Shown here: positions 47,800 through 55,643 of the stretch, in pieces
How the letters are laid out: every line of letters begins with the position of its first letter
Numbering within the stretch: the first letter of the stretch is position 1
NCBI RefSeq assembly: GCF_000196675.2
Contig: NC_015312.1
Location: 5,782,501 to 5,846,500, forward strand
Direction of reading: 5' to 3'
Source: Pseudonocardia benzenivorans CB1190
GTDB lineage: Bacteria; Actinomycetota; Actinomycetes; Mycobacteriales; Pseudonocardiaceae
DNA length: 64,000 bases
Translations under genes and position numbers: made by a program
The notes under the pieces: generated by a model
What the model was told of the DNA's origin: nothing
Databases searched by the model: none
Seen by the model: only the letters and a program-made list of their open reading frames with translations

Positions 47800-48239
47800 G
47801 ACGCGGCCTGCGTGACGAGCATGGCCTTCGTCGTCGCGACCGCGCCCCCGTCGACGTCGGCGATCTCGCAACGCAACGTCAGCATGTGGCTGCCGGCGCG
47901 GGTCGTGAGGTCGTCGACGTGGACGACGGTGACCAGCTCGTCGCCACCCCGGATCGGGCGGTGCAGGACGATCGACTGGTCACCGTGCACCATGCGCGAG
48001 TAGTCCCAGCCGAAGGCGGGATCGCGCAGGAAGGACTCCATGAGCGGCATGGTGATCGTCGCGGCGAACGTCGGCGGTGCGACGACGTCGGGGTGGCCCG
48101 CGGCGCGCGCGGCGGCCACCTCATGACAGATCCGCGAGTGCTCACCGACAGCGGTGGCGAACTCGCGGATCTTCTCGCGGCTGACGTGGTACGGCTCGCT
48201 CGGCTCGAGCGACCGGCCGACCCAGCTCTCGTCGGGCAC
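47796..48239 (-). CDS. hadA: (3R)-hydroxyacyl-thioester dehydratase subunit HadA-like
   Basis: Non-catalytic hot-dog partner that stabilises HadB and shapes the acyl channel. 147 residues from a GTG at 48239: SWVGRSLEPSEPYHVSREKI, then PTFAATITMPLMESFLRDPA and MVHGDQSIVLHRPIRGGDEL. It lacks the D-x-N-P-I-H motif seen in HadB. It starts two bases after the rpmG stop and overlaps hadB by four, so all three are one operon. Confidence 0.87.
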   Translation of the reverse strand: MPDESWVGRSLEPSEPYHVSREKIREFATAVGEHSRICHEVAAARAAGHPDVVAPPTFAATITMPLMESFLRDPAFGWDYSRMVHGDQSIVLHRPIRGGDELVTVVHVDDLTTRAGSHMLTLRCEIADVDGGAVATTKAMLVTQAAS

Positions 48240-48241
48240 GC

Positions 48242-48409
48242 TCAGCGGGTCTCGCGGTGCTCCCGGTGCGTCCCGCAGTTCGGGCAGAACTTCTTGATGG
48301 CGAGCCGGTCGGGGTCGTTGCGCCGGTTCTTCTTGGTGATGTAGTTCCGGTGCTTGCACTCTTCGCAGGCCAGCGTGATCTTCGGCCGTACGTCCGTGGC
48401 CTTGGCCAT
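48242..48409 (-). CDS. rpmG: 50S ribosomal protein L33 (bL33), zinc-binding form
   Basis: 55 residues: MAKATDVRPKITLACEECKH, then RNYITKKNRRNDPDRLAIKK and FCPNCGTHREHRETR. Both CxxC pairs (CEEC, CPNC) are intact, so this is the zinc-containing form. A GGAGGCA ribosome binding site precedes the ATG at 48409. It follows tRNA-Thr and tRNA-Met and leads into hadAB, the same order as M. tuberculosis rpmG2. Confidence 0.96.
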   Translation of the reverse strand: MAKATDVRPKITLACEECKHRNYITKKNRRNDPDRLAIKKFCPNCGTHREHRETR

Positions 48410-48448
48410 CGCGGGTGCCTCCTGCTAGTGAATCTGAGATGGTCTGTC

Positions 48449-48524
48449 TGGTAGCGGTGGCCGGACTTGAACCGGCGACACAGCGATTATGAGCCGCTTG
48501 CTCTACCGACTGAGCTACACCGCT
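48449..48524 (-). tRNA. metT: tRNA-Met (CAT anticodon, elongator type)
   Basis: Minus-strand sequence begins AGCGGTGTAGCTCAGTCGGT. The acceptor stem AGCGGTG/CACCGCT is fully paired including the first base pair, which argues for elongator rather than initiator tRNA. The anticodon loop is CTCATAA and the T arm GCCGGTTCAAGTCCGGC. CCA is encoded at 48449-48451. Confidence 0.96.
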
Positions 48525-48562
48525 TCGCGAGGCTGATCATACTCTCGACGCAGCCTTGCTCG

Positions 48563-48635
48563 AGCCCCTTTACGGAATCGAACCGTAGACCTTCTCCTTA
48601 CCATGGAGACGCTCTGCCGACTGAGCTAAAGGGGC
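48563..48635 (-). tRNA. thrT: tRNA-Thr (GGT anticodon)
   Basis: Minus-strand sequence begins GCCCCTTTAGCTCAGTCGGC. Acceptor stem GCCCCTT/AAGGGGC, anticodon stem TCTCC/GGAGA with loop ATGGTAA (GGT), T arm TACGGTTCGATTCCGTA. CCA is not encoded, unlike the neighbouring tRNA-Met. Confidence 0.96.
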
Positions 48636-48735
48636 GGCACGGTCTCCCGGGGCGGATCGAGCACTGCCCCGGTGGACCTGCAGAACTCTACACAACCCCG
48701 CCCCGGCGCCCCGCACGCGGGGTCGGCATGCACAC

Positions 48736-50409
48736 CTAGCTGCGCGGACGCACCGGGTCGGTGGCGGGGAGCACGTGGTCACCGACGCGGTCGGTGCTCA
48801 GGCACAGCGAGCACACGTACGCGTCATGGGTGTGACAGGCCGCGACGTCGGGACGCTCGAAGTCCTGCCGGCACACGTGACAGTGCAGCGTCTCCCCCGA
48901 CGGGTTGCCGTGCTCGTCGTACATCGGCAGCTCGATCCCGTCGTCGGTGCGCCGGAGGTAGTAGCGCCCACGCGTGGCGACGGCGATGACGGGCGGCAGG
49001 ACCAGCGCCAGCCCGATGGCCACGAGCGGGGAGAACGGCTGCACCGCGGCGCCGAGGCCGCCGAAGAACGCGACGATCGACACCCCGGCCGAGACGATCA
49101 TCGACCCGAAGCCGACTGGGTTGACCGCGTAGAGCATGCCGCGGCGGAACTCGGGCTCCTTCGGCGAGAGCTTGAGCAGGTACTTGTTGATCGCGATGTC
49201 GGACGCGACGACCACGACCCACGACATCCCGCAGTTGGCGTAGAAGCCGAGGATGGTGTTGAGGAAGTCGAACATGTTCGCTTCCATCAGCACGAGCGCG
49301 ATCGCCAGGTTGACACCGAGGAACACGAGCCGCCCCGGGTAGCGCCTGGTCACCCGGGTGAACGAGTTCGTCCAGGCCAGCGAGCCCGAGTAGGCGTTCG
49401 TCACGTTGATCTTGATCTGGCTGATGACGACGAGGACGACCGCCAGCGTCATGGCCGCCCACGGCGGCATGATGTCGCGGTAGATCTCCAGGAACTGGTG
49501 GACGGGCTGGTTCGCGACGGCAGCCCCGCCCGTCACGTTGGCGATGATGTAGACGGCCAGGAACAGCCCGACGACCTGCTTGACCGCGCCGAAGAGCACC
49601 CAGCCCGGACCGGCCAGCACCATCGCCGTCCACCAGCGCCGCCGGTTCTCGGGCGTGCGGGGCGGCATGAAGCGCAGGTAGTCGATCTGCTCGGCGATCT
49701 GGGCGATCAGCGACAGGCAGACGCCCGCAGCCAGCATCACCGCGCCGAGGCTCGGTGCGCCGTTGCCGTCCTCCCCCTGGTAGGCGAAGAAGGTGGCCAC
49801 CGAGTCGGGGTGGCTCACGAGCAGGTAGACGAAGGGCGCGACCATCAGGACCAGCCACAGCGGCGTCGTCCACAGCTGGAGCTTGGACAGCAGCGACATC
49901 CCGTAGACGACGAGCGGGAAGATGATCAACGTGCTGAGCGCGTAGCCGAGCCAGAGCGGCAGCCCGAGGCCGAGCTGCAGCCCCTGGGCCATGATCGAAC
50001 CCTCGAGCGCGAAGAAGATGAAGGTGAACGTCGCGAAGATGACGTTCGTGACGACCGAGCCGTAGTAACCGAAGCCGCTGCCCCGGGTGATCAGGTCGAG
50101 GTCGAGGTTGTAGCGCGCGGCGTAGTAGGCCAGCGGGAAACCCGTCGCGAAGATCACGACGGCGAACACGAGGATGCCCCACAGGGCGTTGGTCGTGCCG
50201 TAGGAGATGCCGATGTTGGCGCCGATCGCGAAGTCCGCCAGGTAGGCGATGCCGCCCAGGGCCGAGACCGCGACGACGCCCGTCGACCACCTGCGGTAGC
50301 TGCGCGGGGCGAAGCGGAGCGTGTAGTCCTCGAGCGTCTCGCGTGCGGCGCCGGCGGGTTCGACGGGCTCCGGCCCGGTCCCGGTCGTCTCGGTGATCTC
50401 CTGGGTCAA
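48736..50409 (-). CDS. NCS1/purine-cytosine-permease-like transporter with Cys/His-rich C-terminal tail
   Basis: About 557 residues with twelve or so membrane segments. The start of the fold reads LEDYTLRFAPRSYRRWSTGV, followed by GGIAYLADFAIGANIGISYG and LDLITRGSGFGYYGSVVTNV, typical of nucleobase:cation symporters; substrate unknown. The last 55 residues form a hydrophilic domain with LHCHVCRQDFERPDVAACHT and AYVCSLCLSTDRVGDH, a CxxC...C/H...CxxC pattern suited to zinc. Start is uncertain: a TTG at 50409 is proposed because homology begins just after it; an ATG about 36 codons upstream is possible. Confidence 0.78.
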   Translation of the reverse strand: MTQEITETTGTGPEPVEPAGAARETLEDYTLRFAPRSYRRWSTGVVAVSALGGIAYLADFAIGANIGISYGTTNALWGILVFAVVIFATGFPLAYYAARYNLDLDLITRGSGFGYYGSVVTNVIFATFTFIFFALEGSIMAQGLQLGLGLPLWLGYALSTLIIFPLVVYGMSLLSKLQLWTTPLWLVLMVAPFVYLLVSHPDSVATFFAYQGEDGNGAPSLGAVMLAAGVCLSLIAQIAEQIDYLRFMPPRTPENRRRWWTAMVLAGPGWVLFGAVKQVVGLFLAVYIIANVTGGAAVANQPVHQFLEIYRDIMPPWAAMTLAVVLVVISQIKINVTNAYSGSLAWTNSFTRVTRRYPGRLVFLGVNLAIALVLMEANMFDFLNTILGFYANCGMSWVVVVASDIAINKYLLKLSPKEPEFRRGMLYAVNPVGFGSMIVSAGVSIVAFFGGLGAAVQPFSPLVAIGLALVLPPVIAVATRGRYYLRRTDDGIELPMYDEHGNPSGETLHCHVCRQDFERPDVAACHTHDAYVCSLCLSTDRVGDHVLPATDPVRPRS

Positions 50410-50705
50410 CGCGGGCCCCCCGATCGTCGGACTGCCGGATCTTTCCGGCTCGCCGACCGATGCTGCGTTCCCGCACGGTTCACCGGGTTTCCCGGCAATG
50501 ACGTATTGGTGTCGCATCCGGACATATCGTGACGACCCCGTCACGTCGCGTTCCGGCGCTGCACCCGAACGGGTGTGCTCAGCCACGATCGTGGCGAGCG
50601 GCGCCCGGGTAAGGGGGTCGCAGGCCGCGGGTAAGGGCCCCGGACGCCGGTCGTCGACGTCGCTGCCCGATGCCGCGGGCCCCACCTCAGCACGATCGTC
50701 GAGAC

Positions 50706-51158
50706 ATGTTCGTGAGCCATCACCTCGACGCGGAGATCTTCCTCCACCGTGACCGGCTCCTCGCCGACGCCGAGGAGTTCCGGCTCGCCCGGCTCGCCCG
50801 GGCCGCCCGCAGGAGACGGCGGCGGGCGGCGACCACGGACCCCGCCCCTGCCGCCGCGCTCGCCCCGGCCGCGGACATCGGCCCGGCCACCGAGCCCGCC
50901 CCGGCTGCCGGTCCGACCGCGGCCGTCGCGGCCCCGGCGACACCGGGTACCCGGGTCGGCCCCGGCCCGCCACCCGCGCCCGGCACCCGCCCGGCCCCGG
51001 CACACGGCGGTGCCCCCGCCGCGCCGCGCAGCGCACCGGACGCGATCGACGCAGGCGCCGTGCACGACGCAGACCGCGCACACGTCACGGATCGGACCGA
51101 CGGCGCTCGCCCAGCGCGAAACGAGGACGCGGATCGTCGGAGTGCCGTGCGAGCATGA
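50706..51158 (+). CDS. Small basic/Pro-Ala-rich protein coupled to the LuxR regulator
   Basis: 150 residues. The first 40 (MFVSHHLDAEIFLHRDRLLA, then DAEEFRLARLARAARRRRRR) look like a genuine helical, basic segment; the rest is Ala/Pro-rich and low in information. The stop overlaps the ATG of the following regulator (ATGA), which supports translation to the end. The preceding 50410-50705 has no gene and carries the promoters of this gene and the divergent permease. Function unknown. Confidence 0.5.
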   Translation: MFVSHHLDAEIFLHRDRLLADAEEFRLARLARAARRRRRRAATTDPAPAAALAPAADIGPATEPAPAAGPTAAVAAPATPGTRVGPGPPPAPGTRPAPAHGGAPAAPRSAPDAIDAGAVHDADRAHVTDRTDGARPARNEDADRRSAVRA

Positions 51159-54100
51159 CCGGCGTGGCGCGGCTGGGAACGGGGACCCCGCTGGTCGGCC
51201 GCCGCGACGAGCTGCGGTCGCTGTCGGCAGCGCTCGACGCGGCCGCGGCCGGCTCGGCCGGTGCCGTGCTGCTCGCCGGTGAGGCGGGCGTGGGCAAGAC
51301 CCGCCTGATCGCCGAGGCGGTCGGCCGCGCGCAGGCCGCGGGGTTCGTCGTGCTCACCGGCCGCTGCCTGGACACCGGCGAGGCGACGCTGCCGTACCTG
51401 CCGTTCACCGAGGCCCTCCGCGGGCTGGCCGCCGACCGGCCCGAGCTCGTCGACGCGCACCCGACGCTGCACCGGCTGCTCCCCGGCTCGCGCCCCCGCG
51501 AGGAAGTCACGGCGGGTGAGCGCGACCTCGGCCAGCTGCGGGTGTTCGACGCGGTGCTGTCGGTCCTCTCGGAGCGGTCCGCGCAGGACCCGTTGCTGCT
51601 GGTGCTCGAGGACGTGCACTGGGCCGACACGTCCAGCCGCGACCTCCTGTTCTTCCTCGTGTCCCGGCTGGGCGGGCAGCGGATGCTCGTACTGGCCAGC
51701 TACCGCGGCGACGACCTGCATCGCCGGCACCCCCTGCGCCCGCTGCTGGCCGAGCTGGTCCGGCTGCCCGCGGTCACCCGGATCGACCTCGCCGCGCTCG
51801 GCGCCGCCGACGCCGAGCAGCTCGTCCGGGTGCTCGCCGACGGCACCCTGTCCGACGCGTCCGTCGCCCGCATCGCGCGGCGCAGCGAGGGCAACGCGTT
51901 CTTCGCCGAGGAACTGGTCTCGGCATCCGACGAGGGTGTCCCGGACGGGCTGGCCGAGGTCCTGCTCGCCCGGCTCGACCGGCTCACGCCCGGTGCCCGC
52001 CGGGTGCTGCGCGCGGCGGCCGTCGCGGGGCGCCGCGTCCGGCACGAGCGGCTCGCGGCGGTCGTCGGCCTCGACGTCGACGAGCTGGAGGCGGCGCTGC
52101 GTTCGGCGGTGGCCCACCACATCCTGGTGGCCGACCCGGCCGGCCGGTCCGTCACGGCAGGCGACACGTACGTCTTCCGGCACGCGCTGCTGCACGAGGC
52201 GATCTACCAGGACCTGCTGCCCGGTGAGCGCAGCCGGCTGCACGCGGCGTTCGCGGCGCTGCTCTCCCCCGGCGGCGCCGGCGACCTCGGCGAGCCCGGT
52301 GCGGTCGCCGAGCTCGCCCACCACGCCCTCGCCGCGCACGACCTGCCGCTCGCGCTGTCGGCGTCGGTGCGCGCGGCCGACGAGGCCGACCGGCGTGGCG
52401 GCCCCGCCGAGGTCCTGCTGCACGCCGAACGCGCGCTGAGCCTGTGGCCCGCCGTGCCCGACGCGGAGTCCGTCACCGGGGTCTCCGAGATCAACGTGAC
52501 GCGCTGGGCGGCCTGGGCCGCCGCGGCGACCGGCGATCCCGACCGCGGAGTGGCGCTGGCCCGGCGCGCCGTCGAGCTGGCCGACCGTGAGCCCGATCCG
52601 CTGCAGGCCGCCGACCTGCGCACCCGCTACGCCACCCGGCTTCTGGAGCTGGGCGAGGGCGAGGAGCCGCGGCAGGTCGTCGCCGAGGCGCTGGCGCTGT
52701 TCGAGGGCGCCGCCCCGTCGGGCGATCTGGCGTGGGCGCACGCCGTCGCGGCCCGGGCCGCCGCCCGGCTCGACGACGTCACCGACGCCGGTCGCGAGGC
52801 CTACCTCGCGCTCCAGGTGGCGCGCACCGTCGTCGAGCAGGGGCTCGACGGCTACGACGACGCGCTGGCCGCTCAGGCCGACGCGCTGGTCACGCTGTCG
52901 GTCTGCGAAGAGGCCCTCGGCCGCGACGAGGCGGCCCGCACCCGGCTGGCCGAGGCCAAGGAGCTGGCCCACAAGGCCGGCAACCTGGGCGTCGAGTTGC
53001 GGACGTTCTTCAACACCGGCATCTCGCTGCTCGACGCCGGGCGCCTCGACGCGGCCGTCGCCGAGTTCGCCGCGGGCGAGGAGCGCGCCGTCGCGACGGG
53101 TACCACGTGGAGCGGGTACGGCCTGGAGCTGCGCGTCGCGCACGTGCTGGCCGCCCACATGCGCGGGGACTGGGACGACGCCGAGTCGTCGGCCCGGATC
53201 GGGGCGGCGGCGGTGTCGGAGACGGTCGCGACGCGGGTGGCGGCCGCGGCACTGCTCACCGACGTCGGACGCGGCCGGCTCGACGAGGCCGAGCGCCGCA
53301 TCGCGGTCCTGACCGCGGCCCGTCCCACCGACGACCAGGTGCTGCTCCTGCTCGGGCAGGCGGGCGCCGAGTCGGCACTGTGGCGTGGCGACCCCGGGCT
53401 CGCGCTGCAGCGGATCGCCGCCGCCCGCGAGGGGCTGCTGGCCTGGGACCCGCACCACCTGGCCGGGATCATGTTGTGCGCGATCGGGGTCGCGGCGCAC
53501 GCCGATCTCGCCGAGACGGGCCGCGTCCCGCGCGCGCAGGCGGTGGCCGCCGCCGAGGAGCTGGCGGCGCAGGGCCGCACGACCGCCGAGAAGGGCATCC
53601 CTCGGGGGGCCCACCTGGGTGTCGAGGGGCTCGCGTGGCTGTCCCGGCTGGAGGCCGAGCTCGCCCGGGCCCGCGGCGACGCCGACGCGCCGCGGATGTG
53701 GGCCGACGTCGTCGCCGCCTTCGGCTACGGCGACACCTACCGCCAGGCGCTGGCCCGCCGCCGCCGCGCGGAGGCGCTGTTGCACGAGGCAGAGGCGCTG
53801 TTGCACGAGGCAGAGGCGCTGGTGCGCGACGCAGACGCCGCCGGACCCGCCGCCGGCCGGGCCGGGACCAGGGCCGAGACCAGGGGCGAGACCAGGGGCG
53901 AGACCAGGGGCGAGGCCGCCGCCGAGCTGCGCTGCGCCCTCGCGACGGCGGTCGAGCTCGGTGCCCGCCCACTCGCCGAAGCCGTCCGCGACCTGGCCGG
54001 GCGGGCGGGTCTCGCGCTCGACGACGCGGTCCGCCCGCGGGCCGGCGGCGCCGTCCTCACGCCCCGCGAGCGCTCGGTGCTCGGGCTCGTCGCCGGTGGG

Positions 54101-54256
54101 CTGACCAACCGGCAGGTCGGCGCCGAGCTGTTCATCAGCGAGAAGACGGTGAGCGTCCACCTGTCGCGGGTGATGGCCAAGCTCGGCGCGGGCAGCCGCA
54201 CCGAGGCGGTGTCGCTGGCGTGGTCGCGCGGGCTGCTCGACACGACGGGGTCGTGA
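51155..54256 (+). CDS. LAL-family transcriptional regulator (ATPase domain plus LuxR helix-turn-helix)
   Basis: 1033 residues. An N-terminal AAA-type ATPase has Walker A LLAGEAGVGKTRLIAEAVGR (about residue 45) and Walker B LLLVLEDVHWADTSSRDLLF. A long helical TPR-like middle follows, and a C-terminal LuxR domain has LTPRERSVLGLVAGGLTNRQ and ISEKTVSVHLSRVMAKLGAG. LAL proteins are ligand-responsive activators of catabolic or secondary-metabolite genes. The P450/ligase operon begins 100 bp downstream and is a possible target. Two short tandem repeat tracts occur near residues 873-920. Confidence 0.9.
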   Translation: MTGVARLGTGTPLVGRRDELRSLSAALDAAAAGSAGAVLLAGEAGVGKTRLIAEAVGRAQAAGFVVLTGRCLDTGEATLPYLPFTEALRGLAADRPELVDAHPTLHRLLPGSRPREEVTAGERDLGQLRVFDAVLSVLSERSAQDPLLLVLEDVHWADTSSRDLLFFLVSRLGGQRMLVLASYRGDDLHRRHPLRPLLAELVRLPAVTRIDLAALGAADAEQLVRVLADGTLSDASVARIARRSEGNAFFAEELVSASDEGVPDGLAEVLLARLDRLTPGARRVLRAAAVAGRRVRHERLAAVVGLDVDELEAALRSAVAHHILVADPAGRSVTAGDTYVFRHALLHEAIYQDLLPGERSRLHAAFAALLSPGGAGDLGEPGAVAELAHHALAAHDLPLALSASVRAADEADRRGGPAEVLLHAERALSLWPAVPDAESVTGVSEINVTRWAAWAAAATGDPDRGVALARRAVELADREPDPLQAADLRTRYATRLLELGEGEEPRQVVAEALALFEGAAPSGDLAWAHAVAARAAARLDDVTDAGREAYLALQVARTVVEQGLDGYDDALAAQADALVTLSVCEEALGRDEAARTRLAEAKELAHKAGNLGVELRTFFNTGISLLDAGRLDAAVAEFAAGEERAVATGTTWSGYGLELRVAHVLAAHMRGDWDDAESSARIGAAAVSETVATRVAAAALLTDVGRGRLDEAERRIAVLTAARPTDDQVLLLLGQAGAESALWRGDPGLALQRIAAAREGLLAWDPHHLAGIMLCAIGVAAHADLAETGRVPRAQAVAAAEELAAQGRTTAEKGIPRGAHLGVEGLAWLSRLEAELARARGDADAPRMWADVVAAFGYGDTYRQALARRRRAEALLHEAEALLHEAEALVRDADAAGPAAGRAGTRAETRGETRGETRGEAAAELRCALATAVELGARPLAEAVRDLAGRAGLALDDAVRPRAGGAVLTPRERSVLGLVAGGLTNRQVGAELFISEKTVSVHLSRVMAKLGAGSRTEAVSLAWSRGLLDTTGS
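53771..53914 (+). repeat. Two short in-frame tandem repeats in the LAL gene
   Basis: A 21-bp unit (53771-53812, two full copies plus part of a third) encodes EALLHEA repeats. A 12-bp unit (ACCAGGGGCGAG type, four copies at 53867-53914) encodes TRGE/TRAE repeats. Both keep the frame and lie in the linker before the LuxR domain. Confidence 0.9.
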
Positions 54257-54291
54257 CCCTCCCGTACATACCCGCGGGTAACTATGCTCGG

Positions 54292-54305
54292 TGAGCGGTC
54301 GCTCA
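54292..54305 (+). promoter_or_regulatory. TetR-type operator candidate upstream of the P450 operon
   Basis: TGAGCG (54292-54297) and CGCTCA (54300-54305) form a 6-2-6 inverted repeat typical of TetR-family sites. A TATGCT hexamer (54283-54288) just upstream could be a -10 box; no good -35 is seen. The site would then overlap the transcription start, suiting repression. No TetR gene lies in the window. Confidence 0.5.
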
Positions 54306-54356
54306 CACGAGGGCCGCGCAGTGGGGTGCTGCTCGACGAGTACGGGGGGAACGGCG

Positions 54357-55643
54357 ATGGCGCCGACCGACGTGACGAGTTCCGGCCGGGGCGTGACCGG
54401 CATCGACCTGTCGGACCTCGACGGGTTCTGGGCCGCGCCGCTCCCCGAACGGGCCGCGGGGTTCGCGGCCCTGCGGGAGCGCGATCCGGTGTCGTACCAC
54501 CCGGAGCCCGAGTCCCCGTTCCGCGACCCCGACGGCGGGTTCTACGCCGTCACCCGGCTCGACGACATCCACGAGGTCAGCCGGCACCCGCAGGTCTTCT
54601 GCTCGGGCAAGGGCTCCACGTCGATCCCCGACATGCCCGCCGAGTTCGTCGAGTTCTTCGGCTCGATGATCGGGATGGACGACCCGCGGCACGCCCGGAT
54701 GCGCCGCATCGTCTCCCGCGGGTTCACCCCGCGCCGGCTCGCCCAGCTGACCGACGACGTCGCCACGACGGCCCGGCGCATCGTCGACGACGTGATCGAC
54801 CGCGGCGAGTGCGACGCCGTCACCGAGATCGCCGCCCGGCTGCCGATGACGATCGTCTGCGAGCTGATGGGGGTGCCCGCGAGCCAGCACGACTTCGTGT
54901 TCGACGCGTCGAACGTCGTGCTCGGCGCGGGCGACCCGGAGTACGTGCCGGAGGGCACCGACACCGTCACCGCGATCCTGACCGCGGCGGGCGGGCTGGC
55001 CGAGCTGATGCGCGACCTCGGCGCGGCGCGGGCCGCGAACCTCACCGACGACGTGACGTCCGCGCTGGTCAACGCGGAGATCGACGGCGAGCGCCTCACC
55101 CCCGACGAGCTGGCGAGCTTCTTCATCCTGCTCGTCGTGGCCGGCAACGAGACCACGCGCAACGCGATCTCGTGGGGGCTGCAGCTGCTCACCGAGCACC
55201 CCGACCAGCGCGCGGCCTGGCTCGACGACATCGACGGCGTCACCCCCACCGCGGTCGACGAGATCGTGCGCGTCGCGTCGCCGGTGATCTTCATGCGGCG
55301 GACGTGCACCCGCGACACCGAGCTGAACGGCACGCCACTGCGCGAGGGCGACAAGCTCGCGCTGTTCTACTGGTCGGCCAACCGCGATCCCGCGCATTTC
55401 GTCGACCCCGAGCGGTTCGACGTGCGGCGCGACCCCAATCCCCACGTGGGCTTCGGCGGGCCGGGCCCGCACTTCTGCCTCGGCGCGCACCTGGCTCGCC
55501 GGGAGATGTCGGTGATGTTCCGCGAGCTGCTCACGCGTTTGCCGGACATCCACGCGACCGCGCCCCCGCACCGGCTGCGGTCGATGTTCATCAACGGCGT
55601 CAAGCACCTCCCGGTCGCGTTCACGGCCGGGGGCAGCCGATGA
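54357..55643 (+). CDS. Cytochrome P450, steroid/fatty-acid hydroxylase type
   Basis: 428 residues from an ATG preceded by GGGGGGA. The I-helix reads LLVVAGNETTRNAISWGLQL, the K-helix ExxR is EIVR, and the haem loop is FGGPGPHFCLGAHLARRE with Cys374. The segments MRRTCTRDTELNG and LFYWSANRDPAHFVDPERFD resemble the actinobacterial CYP124/125/142 group that oxidises sterol side chains and branched lipids. That assignment is by recollection. No ferredoxin is adjacent. It overlaps the next gene by four bases. Confidence 0.88.
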   Translation: MAPTDVTSSGRGVTGIDLSDLDGFWAAPLPERAAGFAALRERDPVSYHPEPESPFRDPDGGFYAVTRLDDIHEVSRHPQVFCSGKGSTSIPDMPAEFVEFFGSMIGMDDPRHARMRRIVSRGFTPRRLAQLTDDVATTARRIVDDVIDRGECDAVTEIAARLPMTIVCELMGVPASQHDFVFDASNVVLGAGDPEYVPEGTDTVTAILTAAGGLAELMRDLGAARAANLTDDVTSALVNAEIDGERLTPDELASFFILLVVAGNETTRNAISWGLQLLTEHPDQRAAWLDDIDGVTPTAVDEIVRVASPVIFMRRTCTRDTELNGTPLREGDKLALFYWSANRDPAHFVDPERFDVRRDPNPHVGFGGPGPHFCLGAHLARREMSVMFRELLTRLPDIHATAPPHRLRSMFINGVKHLPVAFTAGGSR

